Shown: positions 28,874 to 37,281 of the stretch, piece by piece
How positions within the stretch are numbered: the first letter of the stretch is position 1
Layout: every line of letters starts with the position of its first letter
Origin: Ruminococcus sp.
GTDB taxonomy: Bacteria > Bacillota > Clostridia > Oscillospirales > Ruminococcaceae
Assembly: GCA_017461395.1 (NCBI GenBank)
Contig: JAFTYF010000063.1
Span: 1 to 64,000, forward strand
Reading direction: 5' to 3'
DNA length: 64,000 bases
Program-made: the position numbers and the translations under genes
Notes under the pieces: model-generated
What the model saw: only the letters and a program-made list of their open reading frames with translations
What the model was told of the DNA's origin: nothing
Database searches by the model: none

Positions 28874-29266
28874 ATGACGAACGGAGAACTTTTTTCAATG
28901 GCTGTAAAGGCAGCAGATAATTCTTATAGTCCATATTCCGGATTCAGAGTGGGAGCGGCACTCCTTGCCGCTGACGGCAGAATATTTACCGGCTGCAACA
29001 TCGAAAACGCATCGTTTTCCCTCACAAACTGCGCAGAGCGTACAGCAGTATTCAAGGCTGTTTCCGAGGGCGTGAGGGATTTCAGAGCAATATCCGTAGC
29101 CGGAAGCAGCAGCGGCGACTTTTCAAAAAGATGCGTTCCGTGCGGTGCCTGCTTACAGGTACTCAGAGAATTCTGCGGCGATGATTTTGTCATAATACTG
29201 TCTGACGGATGGTTCAGACTGGCTGATTTCATGCCGATCAGCTTCAGCGGCGAAAGTATAAAATGA
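28874..29266 (+). CDS. cdd: Cytidine deaminase
   Basis: Converts (deoxy)cytidine to (deoxy)uridine for pyrimidine salvage. The 130-residue homotetrameric-type enzyme has Zn ligands C53, C90 and C93, with catalytic E55 in NCAERTAVF and PCGACLQVL. The start overlaps the region just after the DUF896 stop with a GGTGATCCT site. Confidence 0.95.
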   Translation: MTNGELFSMAVKAADNSYSPYSGFRVGAALLAADGRIFTGCNIENASFSLTNCAERTAVFKAVSEGVRDFRAISVAGSSSGDFSKRCVPCGACLQVLREFCGDDFVIILSDGWFRLADFMPISFSGESIK

Positions 29267-29282
29267 AAAATTAGGAGAAATT

Positions 29283-31124
29283 ATGTTAAAAGAAAAAATA
29301 GAAAAACATCTGCTTGAAGTGCAGAAGCCGTCACGTTATATCGGCGGCGAAACAGGAAGCATAATCAAGGATATTTCAAAGATAGATGTGCGTTTTGCCT
29401 TTTGCTTCCCTGATTCCTACGATATTGGAATGTCACATCTCGGAATGAAGATACTTTATTCCCTTATAAATGAACGTGAGAATTACTGGTGCGAGCGCTG
29501 TTTTGCTCCATCAGAGGATTTTGAGGCTGTAATGCGTGAAAATGATATTCCGCTTTACGCACTTGAAAGTCTCGATCCGATAAAGGATTTTGATTTTATA
29601 GGATTTACCATGCAGTACGAGCTTTCTTATACGAATGTACTTAATATGCTTGATCTTGCCGGAATTCCGGTATTTGCGTCGGAAAGAAGTGAGGAACTCG
29701 GTCAGATAGTTGTTGCCGGAGGTCCTTGTGTGTGCAATCCGGAGCCGCTTGCTGATTTCTTTGATCTTTTCATTCTCGGCGAGGGCGAGGAAGTAAATCT
29801 TGAGCTTATGGATCTCTACAATGAAATGAAAAAAAGCGGCGCAACGAGAAAAGAATTCCTTATCAGGGCAGCTCAGATTGAGGGTGTTTACGTTCCGTCG
29901 CTGTACAGCTTCAATTATAATGAGGACGGAACTATTTCCGGAGTAGAAACAAAGGACGGAGCTCCGGCGGTTGTCCGCAAGAGGATCATCAAGGATTTCG
30001 ATAAGGTGTATTATCCCGATAATTTTGTCGTTCCTTTCACTGAGATTGTTCATGACCGTGCTTCTGTAGAGGTGCTGAGAGGATGTATCCGTGGCTGTCG
30101 TTTCTGCCAGGCTGGATTCATTTATCGTCCATTCCGTGAGAAAACTCCGGATACTATATGCGGAGAAACAAAGGCTCTTTGCGGAAATACCGGTTATGAC
30201 GAAGTTTCACTTGTTTCGCTCAGTACAAGTGATCATTCGCAGATAGATGAAATGCTCACAAAGCTCATAGACTACACGGCTGAGGAGAGGATAAATCTCT
30301 CATTGCCGTCGCTCCGTGCAGATAATTTTTCTGAGGAGCTTCTTGAAAAAATCAGGAAAGTTCGCAAAAGCGGTCTGACGTTTGCAGCTGAGGGCGGTAC
30401 ACAGCGTCTTCGTGACGTTATCAACAAGAATGTCAGCGAGGAAGAAATTATGAACACCTGCCGCATTGCCTTTGAGGGCGGATATTCTGCGGTAAAGCTT
30501 TATTTTATGATGGGACTTCCCACTGAAACTGATGAGGATATCGTCGGAATTGCAGATCTTGCTCAGAGAATCGTTGATCTTTTCTACAGCATCGAGAATC
30601 GTCCTAAGGGCAAGAGCGTGCAGATTTCTATCAGCGTGGCGACTTTTGTTCCGAAGCCGTTTACACCGTTCCAGTTCGAGCCGCAGGATACCCGTGAAAT
30701 GATTGAGCACAAGCAGAAGCTGCTTATGGATTCCATAAAAACAAAGAAAATAAGAGTAAGCTATCACAATCCAGATGTAAGTATGCTTGAAGCTATCCTT
30801 GCAAAGGGCGACAGAAGGCTCTGTAAAGCCGTTTATGCCGCATGGAAGAATGGCTGCAAGTTCGACAGCTGGGATGAATATTTTAAATACGACAAGTGGC
30901 TGGAGGCATTTGAAGAATGCGGCATTGATCCGTCCTTCTATGCAAACAGACGCTTTGATTACGATGAAATACTGCCGTGGGATCACCTTGATTACTACAT
31001 TTCAAAGGAATTTTTCATCCGTGAGAACAAGACTGCTCATCAGGCAGTAACAACACCGAACTGCCGTCAGAAATGTTCCGGCTGCGGTGTAACAGCAAGA
31101 ACAGGAGGGAAATGTTTTGAATAG
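29283..31124 (+). CDS. B12-binding-domain radical SAM protein, TIGR03960 family
   Basis: 613 residues: an N-terminal Rossmann-like B12-binding-type domain, a radical SAM core with C268, C272 and C275 (GCIRGCRFC), AEGGTQRLRDVINKN downstream, and a Cys-rich C-terminus (CRQKCSGCG). The family is conserved in Clostridia and usually next to the TIGR03936 gene, as here, with an 8-base overlap. Both are thought to act on RNA or ribosome maturation, but the reaction is not established. Confidence 0.92.
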   Translation: MLKEKIEKHLLEVQKPSRYIGGETGSIIKDISKIDVRFAFCFPDSYDIGMSHLGMKILYSLINERENYWCERCFAPSEDFEAVMRENDIPLYALESLDPIKDFDFIGFTMQYELSYTNVLNMLDLAGIPVFASERSEELGQIVVAGGPCVCNPEPLADFFDLFILGEGEEVNLELMDLYNEMKKSGATRKEFLIRAAQIEGVYVPSLYSFNYNEDGTISGVETKDGAPAVVRKRIIKDFDKVYYPDNFVVPFTEIVHDRASVEVLRGCIRGCRFCQAGFIYRPFREKTPDTICGETKALCGNTGYDEVSLVSLSTSDHSQIDEMLTKLIDYTAEERINLSLPSLRADNFSEELLEKIRKVRKSGLTFAAEGGTQRLRDVINKNVSEEEIMNTCRIAFEGGYSAVKLYFMMGLPTETDEDIVGIADLAQRIVDLFYSIENRPKGKSVQISISVATFVPKPFTPFQFEPQDTREMIEHKQKLLMDSIKTKKIRVSYHNPDVSMLEAILAKGDRRLCKAVYAAWKNGCKFDSWDEYFKYDKWLEAFEECGIDPSFYANRRFDYDEILPWDHLDYYISKEFFIRENKTAHQAVTTPNCRQKCSGCGVTARTGGKCFE

Positions 31125-31773
31125 AGTCAGAGCCGTTTTCGAGAAAAAAGACCGTGCAAAATACATTTCGCACCTTGACCTCAACAGATGTATGCTTAGG
31201 ATATTCCGCCGTTCAGGACTTCCGATATGGTATACTGAGGGGTATAATCCTCATCCTTACTATGCGTTTGCCCTTGCGCTTTCTCTCGGATTCGAGAGCA
31301 GCTGCGAGATTCTTGATTTCAACATTACTGATGATGAAATGTCAATGGAGGAAATCCGTGACAGGCTCAATGAAGTCATGCCGGAGGGAATGAAGATTAT
31401 TTCAGTCAAGCCTCAGCGAAAAAAAATCACGGAAATTGCAAAGGCGGAATACGCAGTATCTCTGGAGACAGCTGATCCGGAAAAGCTTCTTGCTGATGTA
31501 AAGGCACTTATGGCTTCGGATGAGATACTTATTGAAAAGAAGACCAAGAGAGGTTTCAAAACAGTAAATATAAAGCCGGACACCGAAATTGTGAAGTGCA
31601 CGGTAAATGATTCTGCACTGGAAATCGTCATGAGACTGCCAGCCGGAACACAGACGAACTACAATCCGTCGCTTTTCCTTGATTCATTGAAAAATGCTGG
31701 TTCACAGCCGTTCTCAGTGAAAAAAATATGCAGAACCGGAATTCTTCGTGCAGATAATAAAGCTTTCGAATAA
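31117..31773 (+). CDS. TIGR03936 family (DUF2344) radical-SAM-associated protein
   Basis: A 218-residue protein with the family start RAVFEKKDRAKYISHLDLNR and WYTEGYNPHPYYAFALALSLG. It is the constant partner of the preceding radical SAM gene and overlaps it. In many clostridia rng and rplU follow; here a methyltransferase follows, and the rplU region is near 0 kb of this window. The molecular role is unknown. Confidence 0.92.
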   Translation: MNRVRAVFEKKDRAKYISHLDLNRCMLRIFRRSGLPIWYTEGYNPHPYYAFALALSLGFESSCEILDFNITDDEMSMEEIRDRLNEVMPEGMKIISVKPQRKKITEIAKAEYAVSLETADPEKLLADVKALMASDEILIEKKTKRGFKTVNIKPDTEIVKCTVNDSALEIVMRLPAGTQTNYNPSLFLDSLKNAGSQPFSVKKICRTGILRADNKAFE

Positions 31774-31784
31774 AGGGGAAATTC

Positions 31785-32576
31785 ATGGATATTTTCAGAA
31801 ATGATATAGACGGCGGAAAAGCATTTGACTGGGGAAGAACATCTTCGGATTATGCTAAATACCGTGATATTTATCCGCCCATATTTTTCAGCAAGGTGGC
31901 TGAGAGAGGCTTGTGCGTTGAGGGACAGCGTGTGCTTGATATCGGCACAGGAACTGGCGTAGTTCCGAGAAATATGTATCACTACGGGGCAAAGTGGACA
32001 GGAGCTGATATTTCGGAAAATCAGATATCACAGGCAAGAATTCTTGCTGAAAAAGATGGCATGGATATAGATTTTGTGGTATCATCGGCAGAAGAACTTG
32101 ATTTTCCTGATGAAAGCTTTGACGTGATAACAGCTTGTCAGTGTTTCTTCTATTTTGATTATGACGTTGTTATTCCAAGACTTGCAAGGCTTCTGAAAAA
32201 AGGCGGCAGACTTGTGATACTTTTCATGGCGTGGCTGCCTTACGAGGATGTCATAGCCGGTAAAAGTGAAACGCTTGTCCTGAAATACAATTCCGGATGG
32301 ACCGGTGCAGGATATGTTCGCAATCCTGTATACATTACCGAAATAGCAAATGAATATTTCGATATTGAATATACTGAGGAATACGACCTTGACGTACCGT
32401 TTACCCGTGAAAGCTGGAACGGAAGAATGAAAGCCTGTCGAGTCATAGGTGCATCTCTGTCTGATGAAGATACAGCTGCATGGGAGCAGGAACACATGGA
32501 AATGCTGAATAATGAAGCTCCTGAATGTTTTGATATACTTCATTTTGCTGCGTGGGCTGTCCTGAAAAAGAAGTGA
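31785..32576 (+). CDS. Class I SAM-dependent methyltransferase
   Basis: A 263-residue methyltransferase with motif I VLDIGTGTGVVPR near residues 46-58, an acidic motif II ADISENQ and a later FDVITACQCFFYFD. The substrate is not known; the organisation resembles small-molecule (UbiE/type-11) methyltransferases. It lies 11 bases after the TIGR03936 gene with AAGGGGA as ribosome site, so it is probably in the same transcript. Confidence 0.9.
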   Translation: MDIFRNDIDGGKAFDWGRTSSDYAKYRDIYPPIFFSKVAERGLCVEGQRVLDIGTGTGVVPRNMYHYGAKWTGADISENQISQARILAEKDGMDIDFVVSSAEELDFPDESFDVITACQCFFYFDYDVVIPRLARLLKKGGRLVILFMAWLPYEDVIAGKSETLVLKYNSGWTGAGYVRNPVYITEIANEYFDIEYTEEYDLDVPFTRESWNGRMKACRVIGASLSDEDTAAWEQEHMEMLNNEAPECFDILHFAAWAVLKKK

Positions 32577-32850
32577 AATAATTAAAAATATTTTTTTTAA
32601 AAAGCTATTGCATTTTCTTCCAAAGTGTGTTATGATATAAAAGCATTTGAAATTCCGCGTGTATTTTTATGTACAGGCGAGGGTTAATGCCGAAAGACAT
32701 TAAATCGGACAGTCCGCTGCCTTGATTTACGGGATATTCCGTAACAGCGCTCTATGACGCACATTTATTTTTATTTTTCCGCACTGCCACACGCTGAACG
32801 GCTTTTGCGGAACGGGTAAGAATGTCCGGAAATTTTAGGAGGAAATTAAA
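32577..32850 (+). ncRNA. Structured 5' leader of rplS (candidate autoregulatory leader)
   Basis: Behind the promoter lie about 205 bases of untranslated RNA with several hairpins: TTAATG/CATTAA (32684-32703), TTACGG/CCGTAA (32727-32744), a GCG/CGC hairpin followed by a U-rich run (about 32749-32778), and CCGCA..TGCGG (32779-32810). Such a leader suits feedback control by L19 or an assembly factor. It is not matched to a named Rfam family here. Confidence 0.55.
32608..32636 (+). promoter_or_regulatory. Promoter of rplS
   Basis: TTGCAT 32608-32613, 17-bp spacer, TATGAT 32631-32636. Confidence 0.75.
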
Positions 32851-33195
32851 ATGGATGCACTCAAGTTAATCAGCGAATCAAGCATGAAGGAAAACGTACC
32901 CCAGTTCAACATCGGTGACACTGTAAAGGTTCACGTTCAGATCAAGGAAGGCGATAAGAGCCGTATCCAGGTATTTGAGGGTACTGTAATTGCTAAGAAG
33001 CACGGCGGAATCAGCGAAACATTCACTGTAAGACGTGTTGCTCACGGCTGCGGAATCGAAAGAGTATTCCCCCTTCACAGCCCTGTTGTAGACAAGGTTG
33101 AAGTTATCAGACGTGGTAAAGTTCGCAGAGCTAAGCTTTATTACCTCAGAGACAGAGTTGGTAAGGCTGCTAAGGTTAAGGAGCAGATCCGCTAA
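32851..33195 (+). CDS. rplS: 50S ribosomal protein L19
   Basis: A 114-residue subunit-interface protein with the family blocks [32 protein letters not shown] and [21 protein letters not shown], and a basic tail [25 protein letters not shown] lies seven bases before ATG 32851. rimM and trmD, which often precede it, are missing; its own promoter and leader take that place. The signal-peptidase genes follow after a structured gap. Confidence 0.98.
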   Translation: MDALKLISESSMKENVPQFNIGDTVKVHVQIKEGDKSRIQVFEGTVIAKKHGGISETFTVRRVAHGCGIERVFPLHSPVVDKVEVIRRGKVRRAKLYYLRDRVGKAAKVKEQIR

Positions 33196-33415
33196 TCGGA
33201 TGCAGACGGAGTTTTTGCCGGTGTATTCCGGCTTGGAATCTGTATTTATAAGGGAAGCTGTGCCTTCTCTATAAATGCAGGTTCGTAACTCACATTTTTC
33301 CTGAGACACGCCGCCGGACTTCGGTTTTGCGGTGCTGACTTGAATCTGAATGCCTGTCCCCGATTTATGCGATGCACAAGGGACGGGCTTTTTATTATAT
33401 TACAGGAGGATTATC
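33196..33415. other. Structured gap between rplS and lepB
   Basis: Holds GCCGG/CCGGC (33217-33232), a long imperfect hairpin (33241-33279), a GCCGC/GCGGT-type stem near 33310-33331, and the terminator-like hairpin at 33352-33394. No promoter of quality is seen, so the lepB genes may depend on read-through from rplS. Confidence 0.55.
33352..33394 (+). terminator. Terminator/attenuator just upstream of lepB
   Basis: GCCTGTCCC / GGGACGGGC stem, 19-base loop, TTTTTATT. It ends nine bases before the lepB ribosome-binding site. Confidence 0.8.
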
Positions 33416-34177
33416 ATGGACGAAAATAAAGAGCTTGAAATAGAAAAAAACGAGGATGCTCCTGCAAATGAGCCGGAAACAGAAGAAGCAGAGATTTCTG
33501 AGGCAGAACAGTCTGTGTCAGAGGAGGCAGATGAATCGGGTGAAGAACAGTCTGACTCTGAAAATAACAAAAAGCTGGTGAATGATATTCTGGATATCGT
33601 AGAATCAACATTCACTACGATATTTGCCATTATGATGATATTCACATATCTTCTGCACCCAGTAAACGTTAAGGGCGAATCCATGATGCCTACGCTCAAG
33701 GATTACGACAGAATCCTTATGACAACCGTGTATTTCAATCTTGAATACGGCGATATAGTTATTGTTGACAATGATATGGCGTATGATCTTGATGCAAACG
33801 GGGAGCCTGTTGAAGTTAATATCGACGGAAAACAGCTCAAGGAATGTATTATCAAGCGTATTATCGCTGTCGGAGGTCAGACTATCGACATCCGTGACGG
33901 AAAGGTTTATGTTGACGGAAAGGAAATAGATGAGCCCTATATAATGTCGGGAGCAAAGACGAATTCGCTGTCTGCATTCAGCGACAGTTACCCGATTACG
34001 ATTCCAGAGGGCTACTACTTTGTAATGGGCGATAACCGTGAACATTCCTCTGACAGCCGTCACCCTGACGTTGGTCTTATCAAGAAGTCACAGGTATATG
34101 GAAAGGCTCTTGTAAGATATGCTCCTTTCAGCGAATTCAAATTCTTGTTTGATACAGAAGATGAATCAGCAAATTAA
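33416..34177 (+). CDS. lepB: Signal peptidase I, copy 1 (acidic N-terminal tail)
   Basis: A 253-residue type I signal peptidase that would release exported proteins at the outer face of the membrane. It has an unusually acidic cytoplasmic tail (residues 1-50), one transmembrane helix (about 61-80), catalytic S89 in GESMMPTL, general base K147 in IKRIIAVGG, and GDNREHSSDSR near the end. ATG 33416 follows CAGGAGGA. It is the first of three tandem copies and overlaps copy 2 by 17 bases. Confidence 0.95.
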   Translation: MDENKELEIEKNEDAPANEPETEEAEISEAEQSVSEEADESGEEQSDSENNKKLVNDILDIVESTFTTIFAIMMIFTYLLHPVNVKGESMMPTLKDYDRILMTTVYFNLEYGDIVIVDNDMAYDLDANGEPVEVNIDGKQLKECIIKRIIAVGGQTIDIRDGKVYVDGKEIDEPYIMSGAKTNSLSAFSDSYPITIPEGYYFVMGDNREHSSDSRHPDVGLIKKSQVYGKALVRYAPFSEFKFLFDTEDESAN

Positions 34178-34766
34178 AAGGAAAAAGAGAGATATCATTA
34201 TCATTGCGTCGGTCATACTTATAATTGCTGTCATTGTAATTGTTTTAGCTTTTCTGCTTAAAAAGCCTGAACAGGTGAAAAATCGAGAGAAAATACGATT
34301 TATCCGTTTAGTAGGAGTTGCAATGGAACCTACTATTGAAAGCGGTAAGATGTTAAGAATGACTGATGATATTTCAGATATTGAATGCGGCGACATTATT
34401 GTATATAATAATGATAAAGCATATCTGCTCAATGATGAATCTGAACAAGTGCCTGTCAATCCCAAGGGGGCGTATGCAAATGAAACGTTGGTTCACCGAG
34501 TGATAGCGAAAGGCGGAGATTCGGTAGATATTCATGACGGAAAAGTCTGGGTAGACGGTAATTCTATTGACGAACCGTATATTACTGGTGAAACTTCTGT
34601 ACTGGACGATGACGCTTTTGCCGGACAGTATCCTATAGAAATTCCGGAAGGATTTTACTTTGTACTTGGTGATAACCGAAATCACTCGTTAGATAGGCCG
34701 CAGCACGGAAGTTGGTCTTGTGAAGAAAGAGCAAATCATCGGAAGAGTGAAGTGAGTATCAAATGA
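34161..34766 (+). CDS. Degenerate signal peptidase I paralogue, copy 2 (catalytic residues lost, frameshifted end)
   Basis: A 201-residue protein with the SPase I fold pattern and one N-terminal helix (about 10-33). At the catalytic Ser it has A54 (GVAMEPTI), and at the general base Lys it has H112 (LVHRVIAKGGD). Box E reads GDNRNHSLDRP. Removing one G at 34696-34697 restores SLDSRSTEVGLVKKEQIIG and a stop at 34753-34755, so the present end results from a +1 frameshift. It starts inside copy 1 and overlaps copy 3. Probably a pseudoenzyme or decaying gene. Confidence 0.88.
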   Translation: MNQQIKRKKRDIIIIASVILIIAVIVIVLAFLLKKPEQVKNREKIRFIRLVGVAMEPTIESGKMLRMTDDISDIECGDIIVYNNDKAYLLNDESEQVPVNPKGAYANETLVHRVIAKGGDSVDIHDGKVWVDGNSIDEPYITGETSVLDDDAFAGQYPIEIPEGFYFVLGDNRNHSLDRPQHGSWSCEERANHRKSEVSIK

Positions 34767-35353
34767 AAATAAGAAAAAAACTCCCCAAACCGCTTGAAGC
34801 AGTTTTCGGATTTATCGAATTACTGTTTGCTACTTTGCTTGCAGTAAGTCTGGTTTTTACCTATTTACTGAGGATTGTCGAAGTCAGCGGGGATTCGATG
34901 AGTGCTACTCTCGAAACTGGGGACAAGGTTATTATGACTGCTTTCTGTAACAACCCGAAACAGGGCGATATCGTTGTGTTTTATGCTTCTGACGCAGTAA
35001 CTCTTGACGAAAACGGCAGACTTGTTTTTTCTGCCGGAATAAGACAGAATCTCATGAAGCGTGTTATAGCCGCAGAAGGACAGACAGTTGATTTTGATTT
35101 CTCAGCCGGAAAGGTTTTCGTTGACGGCAAAGAGCTTAATGAATCGTATATCAGCGGACTTACGCACAGCGATCAGGGAGCATTTACAGGAAAATATCCC
35201 GTAACAGTGCCGGAAGGCTATGTATTCGTTATGGGCGATAACAGACGTGCTTCCATAGACAGCCGTGCCAAAGAACTCGGATTTGTTTCAGAAGATGATA
35301 TAATCGGCAAGGTTATATTCGCAGTATCGCCATTCGGAAAGATAGACGGCTGA
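34763..35353 (+). CDS. lepB: Signal peptidase I, copy 3
   Basis: A 196-residue type I signal peptidase with a short basic N-terminus, one helix (about 14-36), catalytic S45 in GDSMSATL, K99 in MKRVIAAEG and intact box E GDNRRASIDSR. It appears active. The start overlaps the degenerate copy 2 by four bases (ATGA). rbgA follows after 46 bases. Different paralogues may handle different substrates or growth phases. Confidence 0.95.
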   Translation: MKIRKKLPKPLEAVFGFIELLFATLLAVSLVFTYLLRIVEVSGDSMSATLETGDKVIMTAFCNNPKQGDIVVFYASDAVTLDENGRLVFSAGIRQNLMKRVIAAEGQTVDFDFSAGKVFVDGKELNESYISGLTHSDQGAFTGKYPVTVPEGYVFVMGDNRRASIDSRAKELGFVSEDDIIGKVIFAVSPFGKIDG

Positions 35354-35399
35354 TAAAAGGAAAGCAAGGGGAATTCCCCTGAAAATACAGGAGGTTCAT

Positions 35400-36278
35400 G
35401 TGGACAATACAGATATGAAGCAGATACAGTGGTTTCCCGGCCATATGGCGAAAACGAGAAGACTGATAGCTGCTAACCTGAAGCTGGTGGATGCCGTTGC
35501 AGAGATAGTTGACGCAAGAGCTCCACTGAGCAGCAGAAATCCGGAAATGGACTCTCTCACGAGAGGAAAGCCACGTCTGGTGATACTGAATAAGTGTGAC
35601 CTTGCGGATGAAAAGGCTACCCAGAGTTGGATAAACTATTTTAAAAACAACGGCGCAGAGGCTGTTGCTGTGGACTGCAAATCAGGAAAGGGACTTAAAA
35701 ATATCCTTCCGGCAGTAAAGAATAAAGTTCTTGCTGAGCTTATGGCGAAGCGGGAAAAGAACGGAATGACCGGAGCGGCGGTGCGTCTTATGGTGGTGGG
35801 AATCCCGAATGTCGGCAAATCCACCGTTATAAACAGACTTTCCGGAGCGAAACACGCTAAAGCTGAGGATCGTCCCGGCGTTACAAGAACAAAACAGTGG
35901 GTGAAGCTCGATAAAAGTACAGAGCTTCTTGATATGCCCGGAGTTCTATGGCCGAAATTCGAGGATCAGGAAGTTGCGATACGCCTTGCGTTCACAGGAG
36001 CGATAAGCGATGATATCCTCGATATAGAGACACTTGCAGCGAAGCTTCTGTACTTCCTTGCACAGGGATATCCCGATTCTATAAGGGAACGCTACAAGGT
36101 CGAGCCTGAGCCGGAAATGACTGGTTTTGAGCTTCTTGAAGCCGTAGGAAAAAAACGTGGAATGATGATTTCCGGCGGCGGGATAAATACCGAGCGTGCG
36201 GCAATTACCGTGATAGACGAATTCAGAAGCGGAAAGCTCGGACGTATTACTCTTGAAATGCCGCAGAAAAGAGAATGA
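35400..36278 (+). CDS. rbgA: Ribosome biogenesis GTPase RbgA (YlqF)
   Basis: Late 50S assembly GTPase, 292 residues, circularly permuted: WFPGHMAKTRR at the start, G4 NKCD near 65, then G1 GIPNVGKST near 132, G3 DMPG near 180, and a C-terminal helical domain. The start is GTG 35400, five bases after AGGAGG; ATG 35415 is an in-frame alternative. It belongs to the conserved rplS-lepB-rbgA-rnhB cluster, and rnhB starts two bases after its stop. Confidence 0.96.
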   Translation: MDNTDMKQIQWFPGHMAKTRRLIAANLKLVDAVAEIVDARAPLSSRNPEMDSLTRGKPRLVILNKCDLADEKATQSWINYFKNNGAEAVAVDCKSGKGLKNILPAVKNKVLAELMAKREKNGMTGAAVRLMVVGIPNVGKSTVINRLSGAKHAKAEDRPGVTRTKQWVKLDKSTELLDMPGVLWPKFEDQEVAIRLAFTGAISDDILDIETLAAKLLYFLAQGYPDSIRERYKVEPEPEMTGFELLEAVGKKRGMMISGGGINTERAAITVIDEFRSGKLGRITLEMPQKRE

Positions 36279-36279
36279 T

Positions 36280-36906
36280 ATGGCGAGAATAATCATTCAC
36301 AAGGAGCTTTTTGAATATGACAGCGCAGTGAGGAATGAATTTCCCGTGATATGCGGTGTGGACGAAGCAGGACGAGGGCCTCTTGCCGGCGATGTCTATG
36401 CGGCGGCTGTTGTGCTCAGAGACGGCGATCTGATAGAATATCTCAATGACAGCAAGAAGATATCAGAAAAACGTCGTGAGGAGCTTTATGATACTATTAT
36501 AGAAAGAGCAGAGGCATATTGTATTGCAACTGCTTCTGTTGAGGAAATCGACAGGATAAACATTCTGAATGCGGCTATGCTTGCGATGAAAAGAGCTGTT
36601 GAAGGTCTGAGAATAAATCCGGATCTTGCGCTCATAGACGGAAATCGTCTGCCTGAGCTTGAATGTCCGTCACGCTTTGTGATAAAGGGTGATGCTACAT
36701 CAGCTTCAATATCAGCAGCGTCAGTTCTTGCAAAGGTCGCAAGAGACAGATATATGAAGGAGCTTGCCGAAAAATATCCGCAGTATGCTTTTGAAAAGCA
36801 TAAGGGATACGGTACGAAGCTTCACTATGAAATGCTTGAAAAATACGGTATATCCGATATACACCGCCGTTCATTCCTGAAAAAACTGCTCAATGAAGAT
36901 AAGTGA
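36280..36906 (+). CDS. rnhB: Ribonuclease HII
   Basis: Removes RNA from RNA:DNA hybrids and misincorporated ribonucleotides. The 208-residue protein has D28 and E29 in GVDEAGRGPLAG, the DGN block near 116 and the SVLAKVARDRYM motif holding another catalytic Asp. ATG 36280 was used; an upstream in-frame ATG at 36253 lies inside rbgA. It overlaps yraN by 14 bases. Confidence 0.96.
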   Translation: MARIIIHKELFEYDSAVRNEFPVICGVDEAGRGPLAGDVYAAAVVLRDGDLIEYLNDSKKISEKRREELYDTIIERAEAYCIATASVEEIDRINILNAAMLAMKRAVEGLRINPDLALIDGNRLPELECPSRFVIKGDATSASISAASVLAKVARDRYMKELAEKYPQYAFEKHKGYGTKLHYEMLEKYGISDIHRRSFLKKLLNEDK

Positions 36907-37270
36907 AACAGGAAAGCTTGGTGAGGAAAAGGTCTGCGAATACCTGACTGGACAAGGCTACAGGATAGTTCAGCGGAATTTCCGCATCAAGGGCGGAGAA
37001 ATTGATATAATCGCCGAAAATGGCTTTTATATTGCATTTGTAGAGGTTAAGACGCGAAAACCTGACAGTGCGGTAACTGGCTTTGAAGCGGTTACGAAGC
37101 GGAAAAAAAGTCTTATAATAAGGGCTGCCGCTGAATATTGTATAAGGTATCCGAACGAATTTCAGCCGAGATTTGACATGGTGCAGGTCATTGCGGATAA
37201 CGGCAGGATTCTCCGGATTGATTATATTGAAAATGCCTTCGATACGACGGGCTGCAATTTTATATTTTGA
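36893..37270 (+). CDS. yraN: YraN/UPF0102 family endonuclease-like protein
   Basis: A 125-residue protein with the restriction-endonuclease-like core: GEEKVCEYLTGQGYRIVQRNFR, GGEIDIIAENG and FVEVKTRK (the E-x-K and Asp of a PD-(D/E)xK site). The biological role is unclear; it is found beside rnhB in many bacteria, as here. thrC starts 12 bases later. Confidence 0.93.
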   Translation: MKISETGKLGEEKVCEYLTGQGYRIVQRNFRIKGGEIDIIAENGFYIAFVEVKTRKPDSAVTGFEAVTKRKKSLIIRAAAEYCIRYPNEFQPRFDMVQVIADNGRILRIDYIENAFDTTGCNFIF

Positions 37271-37281
37271 AAGGTGATATT

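Noticed and set aside
30300..30986. A 228-codon minus-strand frame opposite the TIGR03960 radical SAM gene
   Set aside because: The plus-strand gene has clear motifs over the same stretch; the minus frame has no recognisable domain and no ribosome site.
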